A DNA stretch of 64,000 nt, from NCBI RefSeq assembly GCF_037414475.1, contig NZ_CP147913.1, forward strand, positions 9,868,501-9,932,500. Direction: 5' to 3'. The notes beneath the pieces were generated by a model that saw nothing but the letters and a program-made list of their open reading frames with translations, was not told where the DNA came from and searched no databases. How positions within the stretch are numbered: the first letter of the stretch is position 1; every line of letters begins with the position of its first letter. Made by a program: the position numbers and the translations under genes. This DNA comes from Myxococcus stipitatus (GTDB lineage: Bacteria > Myxococcota > Myxococcia > Myxococcales > Myxococcaceae). Positions 43,301-51,193 of this stretch are shown here, in pieces.

Positions 43301-45723
43301 GGCCCGACCTCCAGGAACACCGTGACGCCGCTGTCCTTGAGTGTCTCCACTCCATCCCCGAAGCGCACCGGGGCTCGCATCTGCCGGGCCCAGTACGCGG
43401 GGTCGGTGGCGTCCTCGGGGCGAATCCACGTGCCCGTGACACTCGAGACATACGGCGTCCGAGGCACGGAGAGACGAAGCCCCGCCACCACACGCTTCAG
43501 CTCGTCCATCAGCGGTTCCACATCCGCCGAATGGAAGGCATGCCCCGCGGGCAGTCGCAGCACGCCCACACCCCTGGCCGACAGCTCCCGCTCCAGTGCC
43601 TCGACTTCCGCAAGCGGCCCAGAGACCACACAGCGCCCGGGTCCATTCACCGCGGCCAAGGCCAGACTCCCAGAGAGCAGCGGACGAAGCTCTTCTTCCT
43701 CGCAGCCCACCGCCGTCATCGCGCCAGGAGGCAGCTTCGCCATCAGTCGGCCACGCGCCACCACCAGCGTCAGCGCATCCTCCAACGATAGGACTCCCGC
43801 CAGACACGCGGCCGTGTACTCACCGAAGCTGTGCCCCAGCATCGCGTGCGGCTTGATGCCCCAGGACTCCCAGAGCCGTGCGAGTGCGTACTCCACGCAG
43901 AACAGCGCGGGAAGCGCATGACTCGGGTCCGACAGCGCCTCGCGCGCCGCGACCTCTTCGCTCGCCTCCGCGAACAACACACGCCGAAGGCCCTTCTCCA
44001 GCGAGGCACCCAACTGCCCGAGGCAAGCGTCCAGCGCCTCTCGAAAGACAGGCTCCGAGGCGTAGAGTTCCCGTCCCATCCCGAGCGACTGCGCCCCCTG
44101 CCCTGGGAACAAGAAGGCCACGCGACGCTCACGTGCCTCGGCCAGGTCCTCGACGACACGCATCGTGCCGGGTGCTCGCAACCGCGAGAGCAACTCCTCG
44201 CGGTCCTTCACCACCAGCGCGAGCCGATGTTCGAAGGCTCCACGCCCCACGTTTCGGGTGAAGGCAAGGTCCGCCAGCGACAACTCCGCGGGTGTTGACT
44301 CCACCCAGTCCGCAAGCTCGCGCACCGACGTGGACAGTGCCTGCGCCGAACGCGCGGAGATCGTCACCAACTGAGAGGGACGTGTGCTCGCCGAGGCCTT
44401 CTCACGCCGGGGCGCCTCCTCGAGCACCGCGTGTGCGTTGGTCCCGCCGATGCCGAAGGAGCTCACGCCCACACGCCGGGGCACCTCTCCGCGTGGCCAG
44501 GGTGTGCGCTCGGAGACAACGGTGAAGGGGCTGCTCGCGAAGTCGATGGCGGGGTTCGGAGTGGTGAAGTGAAGCGTGGGCGGGAGCGCCTCCTCGGAGA
44601 GCACCAACGCCGCCTTGATGAGCCCCGCGAGTCCAGCCGCCGTGTCGAGGTGGCCGATGTTCGGCTTCACCGAACCGAGCCGGCAGTAGCCCGCGCGGTC
44701 CGTGTCCCGCCGGAAGGCTCGGGTCAGCGCGGCGACCTCGATGGGGTCTCCCAGCGCCGTGCCCGTGCCGTGCGCCTCGACATAACCAATGTCCTCCGCC
44801 GACAGCCCCGCGTATGCGAGCGCCTCGCCGATGACATCCGCCTGTCCCTCGACACTGGGCGCGGTGTAGCCCACCTTCGCTCCACCATCGTTGTTCAGCG
44901 CGGAGCCTCGAATGACGGCGTAGACGTGGTCGCCATCCCGCAGCGCATCCTGCAAGGGCTTGAGCACCACCGCGGCGACACCGTTGCCCGGCACCGTCCC
45001 CGCCGCGCGTGCATCGAAGGCACGGCAGTGTCCATCCGGGGAGAGGATCATCCCCTCCTGGAAGAGATAGCCCGCGCGCTGTGGCAGCGAGACTCGCACC
45101 GCGCCCGCGAGCGCGATGTCCGATTGACGGAGCAGCAAGCTCTGGCACGCCATGTGGACGGCCACCAACCCCGTCGAGCAGGCCGTGTACACCGCGAGGC
45201 TCTCACCGCGCAGCCTCAGCTTGAAGGACGCCTTCGTCGCCAGGTTCTCACCCGAGGTCCCCATCACCTCGTAGAGCGAGGCCGGGTCCAGGTGTCCCTG
45301 ACCCAGCATCCCCAGCGTGTGCAGCGAAGCACCCGCTCCCGCATACAGGGAGATTTTCCCGGCGTAGCGTGCCGGGTCATAGGCCGCATCCTCCAGGGCG
45401 GACCAGGCACATTCGAGGAACACCCGCTGCTGCGGGTCCATCCACTGCGCCTCGCGCGGCGGCACGCCGAAGAAGCCCGCGTCGAAGGCATCCCCATCGT
45501 CCAGGACACCCGCCACCGGAACGAAGTCCGGATGGCTTCGCAGTGCCTCGGGGACCAACGGAGAAGGCTCCAGCTCGTCTAGCGACAGACGGGAGAGCGA
45601 CTCCACGCCGCCGAGCAGGTTCCGCCAGAAGTCACGCACATTCGCGGCGCCCGGAAAACGTCCGGCCATTCCGATGATCGCGATGTCGTTGCCGCTACCG
45701 TCCATCAAGTCCTGGTCAGCCAT
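34363..45723 (-). CDS. Hybrid PKS-NRPS with embedded monooxygenase (lipopeptide synthetase 2)
   Basis: A 3786-aa protein. Approximate residues: KS 12-435 (active site TACSTG near 182, EAHGTGT, KPNIGH), AT 536-880 (GHSFGEY; HAFH motif, so malonyl-CoA), ACP 920-1000 (LGGNSLMA), C 1008-1462 (HHVVCDTWS), decayed A part 1475-1695, luciferase-like flavin monooxygenase 1700-2055, decayed A part 2062-2238, C 2265-2708 (HHIVSDGWS), A 2722-3222, PCP 3230-3305 (GGDSILG), E 3315-3760 (HHLVVDAVSW, VGFNHLGQ), then a short basic tail. No KR, DH or ER is present, so the C2 unit should enter as a beta-keto group. No carrier protein lies between the two C domains. The final A code reads about DAASTGEIW, which I cannot assign; its residue is epimerised to D. 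It starts 4 nt after the upstream gene ends and overlaps the downstream gene by ATGA, so one operon is near certain. Confidence 0.92.
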   Translation of the reverse strand: MADQDLMDGSGNDIAIIGMAGRFPGAANVRDFWRNLLGGVESLSRLSLDELEPSPLVPEALRSHPDFVPVAGVLDDGDAFDAGFFGVPPREAQWMDPQQRVFLECAWSALEDAAYDPARYAGKISLYAGAGASLHTLGMLGQGHLDPASLYEVMGTSGENLATKASFKLRLRGESLAVYTACSTGLVAVHMACQSLLLRQSDIALAGAVRVSLPQRAGYLFQEGMILSPDGHCRAFDARAAGTVPGNGVAAVVLKPLQDALRDGDHVYAVIRGSALNNDGGAKVGYTAPSVEGQADVIGEALAYAGLSAEDIGYVEAHGTGTALGDPIEVAALTRAFRRDTDRAGYCRLGSVKPNIGHLDTAAGLAGLIKAALVLSEEALPPTLHFTTPNPAIDFASSPFTVVSERTPWPRGEVPRRVGVSSFGIGGTNAHAVLEEAPRREKASASTRPSQLVTISARSAQALSTSVRELADWVESTPAELSLADLAFTRNVGRGAFEHRLALVVKDREELLSRLRAPGTMRVVEDLAEARERRVAFLFPGQGAQSLGMGRELYASEPVFREALDACLGQLGASLEKGLRRVLFAEASEEVAAREALSDPSHALPALFCVEYALARLWESWGIKPHAMLGHSFGEYTAACLAGVLSLEDALTLVVARGRLMAKLPPGAMTAVGCEEEELRPLLSGSLALAAVNGPGRCVVSGPLAEVEALERELSARGVGVLRLPAGHAFHSADVEPLMDELKRVVAGLRLSVPRTPYVSSVTGTWIRPEDATDPAYWARQMRAPVRFGDGVETLKDSGVTVFLEVGPDQALTALSRLGLRGHSGRAVPSLPRAGSKQREHVALLEALGALWESGLEPDWTRFFAHERRRRVPLPTYPFQRQRFTAGSFANLAVRPSARPEVLAAVETAPSLAPVMERKEGPRTDVERGVYGIWSERLGRSDFGIHDNFLELGGNSLMAAQMLTRLREAFPVQLPLSDVFEAPTVASLSARIQVLMGTEPSVGKEPVLPPLVRIARDGTLPLSVVQERVCALEQAQPGNPALNMAVTLRLSGALEVEVLKRSLEAVALRHEVLRTTYPTEDGRTVQRVAPEPRVPLAVDSLEHLAPASREPEWRRRVSEEMARPFDLVQGPVVRARLLRLEAHEHLLVVAVHHVVCDTWSLVVICNELRALYGALLKGARSPLPELRIQYGDFAAWQRKALESGAFGGQVAAWRERLVGLSGPLDLPVDLPPVNGVALSGVRRNVGFSGPLARAVHAVARRESVTPFMLLLASWKALIARWAGHDDIVVGTPIGNRSRPELEPLIGYVAHAVPLRTDLSGDPTFRELLGRVRDVTLDAYSNPDVPYEHLIREVEPARNPGRERVFDTLFILHSRFDANLELPGLRMQLVELDDGPPQFGSVLSALSVVMLEGEESFTGTLDYAEERFAPVTIDRLLSHWTTLLTAALANPDQPISSLPLEPEPSIRVSTPVAAKPSTIPELLNARAARALDAVALSRGLQGDVTWRELRQESLHLAGRLRARGVGPEVLVAICLEPSVERVVALWAVLEAGGGYVLLSPSQLGELATLAPSGAEPPVLVTHEGLRTSVKLDPARVLRVQLPSGQGGAGEGFTRAASESSPEVLVCLAPLTGVSGEHLRAVQSVRAVDAMFRRFDADPAPVEEGTWLSVEDAGAPGTGLELLWALTRGLRVVLPQDGARLMQLSSNPGATRRGPDFSLSFFANDEDSLGGSKYRLLLEAAKYADAQGFSAIWTPERHFHAFGGLYPRPAVVGAGVATVTERLGIRAGSVVLPLHDPVLVAEEWSVLDNLSQGRVGVSFASGWHANDFIFAPDRYARRKEVMFRGIEEVRTLWRGGSVRRRNGAGDEVEVSLRPRPVQKELPFWLTAAGSPDTFRMAGELGAYVLTNLMGQNLADLPAKVALYREAWRQHGHPGRGHVSLMLHTYLGTDAEEVRRRVRKPLLDYFRSSMDIFHGFVASLGLKEDLRTLTPGDMEVLLEHGLSRYLEDGGLFGTPDTSGPMVERVRRLDVDEIACLVDFGVEVEATLEGLRHLDVLRSRHAPGPASPVPVVTLQEGPGAADTLLTLVKEAGVTHLHLTGALARSMSTLPAATERMHRVRHLWLEEAKEEAAEALSRTLSVEISRREPMLGAGAWTWVGGPSWRSPQSRAWDVVDTRGQPVPVGVVGELAVVGEYAPRGLWNAPSSVSARVFPEGGFTMGRKARRRLDGSLELLSTRSAMSRRPAPPRGSAQATASRRREGPPPIPRVSREGALPLSFAQQRLWYMDRLEPGNIAYNNAVMLGLSGALDVAALERALNEMVRRHEVLRTTFSMSDAGAVQHIAASLEVPLHFVSSGDEREQTVEEWARVEACKPFDLESGPLLRTSLRRIRDREHVLLLAMHHIVSDGWSLWVWSQELANLYAAFMAGRPASLPSLGIQYADYAAWQVGVMRGPELEAEQAWWREVLAEVPVLRLPTDRPRPPVQTYPGARLAVHVPRSLQDALGALGRREGATPFMVLMAAWQMLLHAYSGQEDFAVGTPVAGRNRPELEPLIGCFINSIALRADLSGDPTVSELIGRVKRTALGAFAHQDVPFEKLVDTLHMARDLSHTPIFQAMLVLHNTPPIELSMAGLHLSSQMVHTGATKLDLTLELAESKDGLVGGIEYNTDLFDAETITQLSGHLLRLLEQFASSPSRRVSRLALLSDAERRGLLEEWASSDDMPEALESETVTSRFEARAAEVPDAVAVRDGRGALTYRELREQSALLAGVLCGEGVERGDVVALALEHPSDVLVGLLGVMRAGAAAVVLDLEHPSERLAGIMEETRARVVVTSGACRSRLPTRAGTAVLSLESLPAREWKPLSGPSPVDAACVVFTSGSTGRPRGVVMEHRHLVSATWARAQVYGEPGVVLSLPPFTFDASLAGLLWSLFHGGTLCYPDVEEREDPRRLVELVSRVGATHVVSVPALYAQMLAAAPPGGLKSVRAVTVGGEACPLELARTHHEALSSVPLFNEYGPTEATIWSTVHRVQKDERGGVPIGRAVPGARVYLLDARLQFVPRGAPGEVYVGGRGVARGYLSRPELTSERFGADPFDARPGARMYRTGDVARWRQDGTLEFLGRADAQVKVRGFRIEPGEVEAALLANPEVREAAVLARADGDGPKRLVAYVVAANPRDEEALSPEVLKAGLASRLPPYMVPSLFMVLPALPRTRNGKVNTRGLPEPETWARQRVGAAEVAPRTEVEGTLAALWREVLRVEHVGLHDDFFELGGDSILGLQIITRARAVGIEVSPKQLFQNPTVARLASVAGTRLAMQAEQGPVVGPVALTPIQRWFFELGLEAPSHWNMSLMLELKTPLDAALLERALNHLAVHHDALRLRFARGSAGWRQTSVSPGDVLSLERVDVSGLLPGEKGDVLEQRALELQQSLGLEGPMLRALLVDMGEGDSARLLLAVHHLVVDAVSWRILLEDLSTAYSQLSEGALVRLPPKTTSYQAWARGLEGLARSEKLREERAWWLTRPWQEAAHLPKDFPDGSNTEAAACSVVVALDAEHTRALLQEVPKAWHTQPQDPLLAAMAQALAAWTGRSAALIDVEGHGREEVLAGVDVSRTVGWFTRFFPALLDLRGASTPGDVLRAVKESLRAVPSRGMGWGLLRYVSGDDEMAALPPAEVGFNHLGQLDGIVAASGPFGLAPESHGLRQRAGSSRRPYLLDVTSLVRDGRLEVTWTFSEAVYRRETVVSVAEDFLARLVVLVESSRAPDAGGHSPSDFPLAKVKQSQLDKLAARFGKKTR
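39010..41300 (-). other. Decayed A domain split by a luciferase-like monooxygenase (A*-MOX-A*)
   Basis: The middle (about 39555-40630) is a luciferase-like flavin-dependent monooxygenase of the natural-product type: FSLSFFANDED, IWTPERHFHAFGGLYPRP and SFASGWHANDFIF are family hallmarks. It is inserted into adenylation-like sequence. Upstream, the A2-like LWAVLEAGGGYVLL is followed by LVCLAPLTGVSGEHLRAV where the ATP loop TSGSTGRPKG should be. Downstream, VPVGVVGELAVVG and FTMGRKARRRLDGSLELL are remnants of the A6-A8 region, with no A10 lysine motif and no PCP. Known A-MOX proteins such as MtaG (myxothiazol) and MelG (melithiazol) keep a working A domain and a PCP. Confidence 0.8.
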
Positions 45724-45727
45724 GGTC

Positions 45728-48700
45728 TCAGGTGTTCCTTCCGCCGCGACGCAGGAGGGCCTGACGGCGGGCCTCTGCGCGCTCGTGGTGCTTCGCGGTC
45801 CGAGGGGTCGGCTCTGATTCGGAGGACAGCCTCCTCGCCAGAGCGTGGATGGTGGGGTGCTCGAAGAAGTGCGTCACCGGCACGTCGCGCCCGAGCACGT
45901 CGCGCAGCCGCGCGCACACGCGCACGGCCGACAAGGAGCTGCCTCCCAGCTCGTCGAAGAAGTGCGCGTGCACGCCCACCGAGGGGAAGCCCAGCGACTC
46001 CGCCCAGACGCGAGCCAGGGTCTCTTCCAGCGGCGTGCGGGGCCCTCCTTCGCTCGAAGCGGTCCGCACCGGTGGCGGCAACGCTCGCGCGTCCACCTTC
46101 CCGCTGGAGGAGATGGGCAGCGCGTCCAGCGCGACGAACTCCGCGGGCACCAGGTACTCCGGCAGACGCACGCGTAGGGTGGCTCTCAGTTCTCCAGGTG
46201 GCGACAGTCCTCCTTCGGGTGGCACCACGTACGCCACCAATCGCGGCTCGCCTTCCCCTGGCGGACGCCAGACACGGACATGGGCTTGCCGCATTCCAGC
46301 GAGCTCGCGCAGGGCCACCTCCACTTCTCCCGGCTCGATGCGGAAGCCACGCAGCTTCACCTGATTGTCGACGCGGCCCAGGAACTCGATGCGCCCGGAG
46401 GGACGCCAGCGAGCCACATCTCCCGTGCGATACAGGCGCGCTCCTGGCTGTCCACCGTGGAAGTCCGGCACGAAGCGTTCGGCAGACAGCTCCGGCCGCC
46501 CCAAGTACCCAAGCGCGACCATGGGGCCACCGAGATACAGCTCCCCCACCACGCCCGGAGGAACGGGCCGCAACGCCTCATCGAGTACGTAGGCATCCAT
46601 CTGAGGCAAGGGCCTGCCGATGTCTGGAGGTCCCTCCCCTGCCAGACAGGTCGCCCACGTCGCGAACACCGTCGCCTCCGTGGGCCCATAGGCATTCACC
46701 ATCGTCCGCCCAGGCGCGAAGCGCGACACCAGGTCCTCCGGACACGGCTCACCCGCGGTGATGAGCATCCGCAGGTCCGGCAGCGGGTCGTCCGGCAACA
46801 ACGCGCAGGCCGAGGGCGGAAGCGTCACATGGGTGATGCGCTCAGCGCGAAGCACACGGTGCAGCGCCTCCCCCGCGAGCAGCTCTCCGGGCGGAGGCAG
46901 ATGGAGCGTCGCTCCCGTCATGAGGCCCTGGAGGTAATCCCCCACGGAGACATCGAAGGCCGGCGACGCGAACTGGAGCACTCGGGCGCCGGGCCCCAGC
47001 GCGAAGCGATGCGCCATGGCCTCGGCCAGATGCATGGCGCCGCGATGAGGTACGAGAACGCCCTTCGGCCGCCCCGTGCTCCCGGAGGTGTAGATGACGT
47101 AGGCCACACAATCCGGCGACGGGAGCGTCCGCGCATTCCGTCGCGTGTCCACATCAGGGGCACTCCACGTTTCGTGCTCCTCCCAACGAAGGAGCTTCAT
47201 GTCCTCCGCCGGCTCGAGACGCCGCGAGAGCCTGTCCTCGGAGATGAGCCAACGCGCTCCCGCATCGCGCAACATCCAGGAGATTCGTTCGGGAGGATGC
47301 GACGGCTCGCAGGGGACCACGGTTCCTCCTGCCTTCAGCACCGCGAGGAACGCGACGACCACACCGGGGCTGCCGCGTTCCAGCAGGACCCCCACGCGGC
47401 CTTCCAACTCGACGCCCTGTCGTCGAAGCTGCGCAGCCATCCGCTCCGCCCACGCATCCACTTCGCGGTACGTCCACCTCGATGCACCAGCGACCAGCGC
47501 CACCGCGTCTGGCGACTTCTCCACCCAGGACTCGAAGGCTCCGTGCAGTCCCTGCTCCGGCAGTGACTCGGACACGGAAGCCCGCCGCCCCAGCGATAGC
47601 ATCTCTCGTTGCTCGTCCTCATCGAGCAAGGGCAGGTCGAGCACGGGCACATCCGGTGCGCGCGCCGCCGCGGCCATCAATGCGCGGAGGTGGCCCGCCA
47701 TCCGTTCAGCGCTCTTCGTGTCGAAGAGGTCCGCGCAGTACTCCAAGCTGGCGGCGAAGCCTCCGTCCGCTTCGGCCATGGTCAACATGAGGTCGAAGGC
47801 CGAGGCCTGGTTCCTCAACGGCACGGACTCCAACTCCAAGGCCCCCAACCTGACGCGCGTCCCCATATCGCCCAGTGCGAACGGCGCGAGCGACTCGCGT
47901 CCCGGGCGCCCGGAATGCAACACGAACATCGTCTGGAACACGGGCGCTCGCGATGCATCCCTCCGAGGTTGGAGCCGCTCGACCAACCTCGCGAACGGGA
48001 GTTCCTGATGCTCCAGCGCATCGAGGACACAGCGGCGGACGTCGGCCAGCAACTCGGAGAAGGACAGGCTCCGCGCAACACGGATGCGCAGCGCCACGGG
48101 ATTGACGAAGTAGCCCACCCGCCGAGCCAGCTCCGCATCCGCGCGTCCCGCCGTCGGCGTCCCGACCACCAGGTCCTCCTGTCCGGTGTAGCGACGCAGG
48201 AAGGCCAGATACCCGGCCAGCAACACCATGAAGGGAGTGGCACCTCTCGCGCTGGCCATCGCCATCAATCGCGAGGCCGTCTCTGGCTCCACGCGGAAGG
48301 ACACCGTCGCGCCACGGAATGACTGGAGCCGCGGCCGAGGCCTCGAGGCGGGCAGCTCCAGGACGGGAAGCTCTCCACCGAGCCGCTCACTCCACCACGC
48401 ATGGAGCGCATCACCTCGCGGCCCCACGAGCGATGCTTCGCGCGCGCGTCGGCGTGGCGGTGGAGGCAAGGATGCAGGCCTCGCGTGGATGCCAGCGGTG
48501 TAGAGCGCCCCCAGCTCCTCGGCCAGCACCTCCAGGGACCAGAAGTCCGTGACGAGATGGTGAAACACCACCAACAACACGGGGCCACTTGGGACGTCCG
48601 TGAATACTCTCAGCCGCACCAGCGGCCCGCGCTCCAGGTCGAACGGGCGTTGAGACTCCGCATCGAGCCGCTCGCGCAAGGCCTCGTCCGACGCACCCCG

Positions 48701-51043
48701 GACCGACTCCGTTTCCAACACGGGGGCCGCGGCAGCCCGCCACACGGGCTCACCGTGCTCCTCCGGAAAGGCACACGCCAAGGCCGGGTGACGAACGGCG
48801 AGCTCCGTGAACGCACGTCCGAGGACACCCAGGTCCACCTCGGGCGCCAGCCGCATCGCTCGGGCGATGTGATACGCCGTCCCGCCAGGCGCCATGCGCT
48901 GGAGAAACCACAGCGCACGCTGACCATCCGAGACCTGCGGCGACACATCCTCTGTCTCCGTCGACGACGAAGCGGAGGGCTCTGTCACCTTGGCGCGCGC
49001 GGTGCTCACCCACTCCGCCACCTCACGAAGGCTCGGCCCCTGGAGGAGCAACGTTGGCGGGAGTGATACACGCCAGGTCTGCTGGATTCCGTGCATCACC
49101 TCCAGCCCACGGAGAGAATCCAAGCCGTACTGCGTGAGCGGTGCATCCGCATCCAGCGCATCCACCGCGACGCCCAGTCGCCGCGCCACGTCGCTCACAA
49201 GCCACGGGAACACATCCGAGTGCTCCGCCACCGAGGACTCGACAGGCTTCGCTTCCGAAACCCGGGGCGCGCGAAGCTCTCCGACCTGCTCCAGCGCGCC
49301 TTCGAGAAACACCTTCCGCGTCGCGCGCCGCTGCACCTTGCCGCTCGACGTCTTGGGCAGACTCCCCGCGGTGATGAGCACCACCGCGTGCGCCGCCACA
49401 CCGTGTTCCTCCGTCAGCGCGGCTTGAATCCGCGCGAGCACGACATCGACAGCGCCCTCCTCCAACACCTTCGCTGACGCCTCTTGAATCACGACGAGCT
49501 GCTCTTCGCCCTCCACCTCCACCGTGAACGCGGCACCACACCCCGGACGCAAGCCCGGGGCCGCGCGCTCCACCGTCAACTCCACGTCCTGCGGATACAG
49601 ATTGCGCCCACGCAGGATGAGCACGTCCTTCAAGCGGCCCGTGACGAAGACCTGCCCATCCACGACGGCGCCCAGGTCTCCCGTGCGCAGGTATGGCCCA
49701 TCCCCCGAGCTCGCGAGCCGCCCGTTGAAGTCGCGCTCGGTCTCATCGGGGCGCTGCCAGTACCCCTGTGCGACGCTGAGGCCACGAACCCACAGCTCTC
49801 CGACCTGCCCCGGCACCACCTCGTCCCGCGTCACCGGGTCCACCACGCGAAGCGTCTGTCCTCCCAGCACCTCGCCACTGCTCACCAGCGCCGCCGAGGA
49901 CTCGCCGGAGACGGGCGCCCTCGCTTCGCCTCGCCCCAGTCCCTCGCGCGAGAAGTCGCGCACCACGAGCACATCCTCGCGCCGCGCCGAACGCTGGCGG
50001 CCCGTGACGATGAGGGTCCCCTCCGCGAGCCCGTAACAGGGATAAAGCGCCTGTCTCCGGAAGCCCGCTGGCGCGAAGGCCTCGGCGAAGCGCTGCATCG
50101 TCTCGGCGCGCACCGGCTCGGCGCCGCAGAACGCGACCTCCCAGCGGCTCAGGTCCAGCGCGGCCCGCTCCTCGGGCGTGCTCTTGCGCACGCACAAGTC
50201 GAACGCGAAGTTCGGTCCACCGCTCACCGTGGCGCCGTGACGAGAGATGATCTCCAACCACCGCAGGGGGCGCTGGAGGAAGAACATCGGCGCCATCAGC
50301 GACGCCGGCATGTCTCGATACAGCGGATGGATGATTCCGCCAATCAGCCCCATGTCGTGGTACGGCGGCAGCCACGAGACCACCCTCGGCTCTGGCTTCG
50401 CATCGAAGCCCACGGCGATGAGCTCCGAGTTGTGGAGCAGCTGCCGGTGACTCAACACCACGCCGCGAGGTGTCCCCGTCGAGCCCGACGTGTACTGAAG
50501 GAACGCCACCGTGTCCTCGCACAGCTCCGGCGTGCGGCGCCATGACTCGGCCTCGGCGAGTGACACCACGTCCGTCGCCAGCCAGCGCAGTCCTCGCAGG
50601 TCCTCCAGTCCCTCGGTGAGGGGACCCACCAGCTCGGAGATGGCCAGCGACGTGAGCGCCACGCGCGCACCACAATCCGCCACCAACGCCTGGAGCCTGG
50701 GCAACGTGCGCCCCAGCCGCGTCACATCCGGTGGATACGCGGGCACCGCCACCACGCCGGCGTACAGACACGCGAGGAAACCCACCACGTACTCACGGCC
50801 CGGCGGATACATGAGCAGCGCCCTGTCTCCAGGAGCCAGCTCCCGCTGGAGCCGCGCGGCCACCGCGCGCACCTCGGTGTCCAACCGGGCATAGGTGACG
50901 GTGTGTTCACCTGTCTCATCCACGAACGTGTAGATGGTGTCCGTTGGCTGACTCAGCGCCCGGGAGCGACACACCTCCACGAGCGTGGCGGATTCAGGAC
51001 GGACGAACGCGGAGGCGGGGGCGGCGCGAGTCGGCAGGTGCAT
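45728..51043 (-). CDS. FAAL-ACP-C-A-PCP loading synthetase (lipopeptide synthetase 1)
   Basis: A 1771-aa protein that should start the pathway. A fatty acyl-AMP ligase (about residues 10-580) shows TSGSTGTPRG, the FAAL hallmark SWLPPYHDMGLIGG and PMFFLQRPLRWL, and CYGLAEGTL. The ACP (615-690) has YGLDSL. The C domain (705-1148) has HHLVTDFWS, with Phe in place of the usual Gly after Asp, seen in C domains that accept fatty acyl-ACP. The A domain (1168-1655) has TSGSTGRPKG, NAYGPTEAT and code about DVGTIAAVF, which I cannot assign. The PCP (1665-1740) has LGGSSLS. It activates a free fatty acid, loads it on the ACP and acylates the first amino acid. The ATG at 51043 was chosen for homology-like spacing; a GTG at 51142 is in frame. 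First gene of the operon. Confidence 0.92.
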   Translation of the reverse strand: MHLPTRAAPASAFVRPESATLVEVCRSRALSQPTDTIYTFVDETGEHTVTYARLDTEVRAVAARLQRELAPGDRALLMYPPGREYVVGFLACLYAGVVAVPAYPPDVTRLGRTLPRLQALVADCGARVALTSLAISELVGPLTEGLEDLRGLRWLATDVVSLAEAESWRRTPELCEDTVAFLQYTSGSTGTPRGVVLSHRQLLHNSELIAVGFDAKPEPRVVSWLPPYHDMGLIGGIIHPLYRDMPASLMAPMFFLQRPLRWLEIISRHGATVSGGPNFAFDLCVRKSTPEERAALDLSRWEVAFCGAEPVRAETMQRFAEAFAPAGFRRQALYPCYGLAEGTLIVTGRQRSARREDVLVVRDFSREGLGRGEARAPVSGESSAALVSSGEVLGGQTLRVVDPVTRDEVVPGQVGELWVRGLSVAQGYWQRPDETERDFNGRLASSGDGPYLRTGDLGAVVDGQVFVTGRLKDVLILRGRNLYPQDVELTVERAAPGLRPGCGAAFTVEVEGEEQLVVIQEASAKVLEEGAVDVVLARIQAALTEEHGVAAHAVVLITAGSLPKTSSGKVQRRATRKVFLEGALEQVGELRAPRVSEAKPVESSVAEHSDVFPWLVSDVARRLGVAVDALDADAPLTQYGLDSLRGLEVMHGIQQTWRVSLPPTLLLQGPSLREVAEWVSTARAKVTEPSASSSTETEDVSPQVSDGQRALWFLQRMAPGGTAYHIARAMRLAPEVDLGVLGRAFTELAVRHPALACAFPEEHGEPVWRAAAAPVLETESVRGASDEALRERLDAESQRPFDLERGPLVRLRVFTDVPSGPVLLVVFHHLVTDFWSLEVLAEELGALYTAGIHARPASLPPPPRRRAREASLVGPRGDALHAWWSERLGGELPVLELPASRPRPRLQSFRGATVSFRVEPETASRLMAMASARGATPFMVLLAGYLAFLRRYTGQEDLVVGTPTAGRADAELARRVGYFVNPVALRIRVARSLSFSELLADVRRCVLDALEHQELPFARLVERLQPRRDASRAPVFQTMFVLHSGRPGRESLAPFALGDMGTRVRLGALELESVPLRNQASAFDLMLTMAEADGGFAASLEYCADLFDTKSAERMAGHLRALMAAAARAPDVPVLDLPLLDEDEQREMLSLGRRASVSESLPEQGLHGAFESWVEKSPDAVALVAGASRWTYREVDAWAERMAAQLRRQGVELEGRVGVLLERGSPGVVVAFLAVLKAGGTVVPCEPSHPPERISWMLRDAGARWLISEDRLSRRLEPAEDMKLLRWEEHETWSAPDVDTRRNARTLPSPDCVAYVIYTSGSTGRPKGVLVPHRGAMHLAEAMAHRFALGPGARVLQFASPAFDVSVGDYLQGLMTGATLHLPPPGELLAGEALHRVLRAERITHVTLPPSACALLPDDPLPDLRMLITAGEPCPEDLVSRFAPGRTMVNAYGPTEATVFATWATCLAGEGPPDIGRPLPQMDAYVLDEALRPVPPGVVGELYLGGPMVALGYLGRPELSAERFVPDFHGGQPGARLYRTGDVARWRPSGRIEFLGRVDNQVKLRGFRIEPGEVEVALRELAGMRQAHVRVWRPPGEGEPRLVAYVVPPEGGLSPPGELRATLRVRLPEYLVPAEFVALDALPISSSGKVDARALPPPVRTASSEGGPRTPLEETLARVWAESLGFPSVGVHAHFFDELGGSSLSAVRVCARLRDVLGRDVPVTHFFEHPTIHALARRLSSESEPTPRTAKHHERAEARRQALLRRGGRNT

Positions 51044-51176
51044 GTCGAAGTCCCGGGGGGGGATCTGCTCGAGGACGCCAGCCGGTAGGGCACGGCACAC
51101 ACGCGTCCCGTCGACCCGGGGGCGATGTCCGCACCGCACCAACTGGAGCCCCCTGAGTCACTCCTCTTTTAACGTA

Positions 51177-51193
51177 TTCGCGACATCCGCGAA
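51177..51193. promoter_or_regulatory. Perfect inverted repeat in the shared upstream region of the NRPS operon
   Basis: TTCGCG-ACATC-CGCGAA, a 6-5-6 palindrome, lies in the 258-bp gap between the minus-strand synthetase operon and the plus-strand aldo/keto reductase gene. An AT-rich stretch (CTTTTAACGTATT on the plus strand) adjoins it on the side of the operon and could hold the -10 region. It is a plausible dimeric-repressor operator controlling one or both units. Confidence 0.45.
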
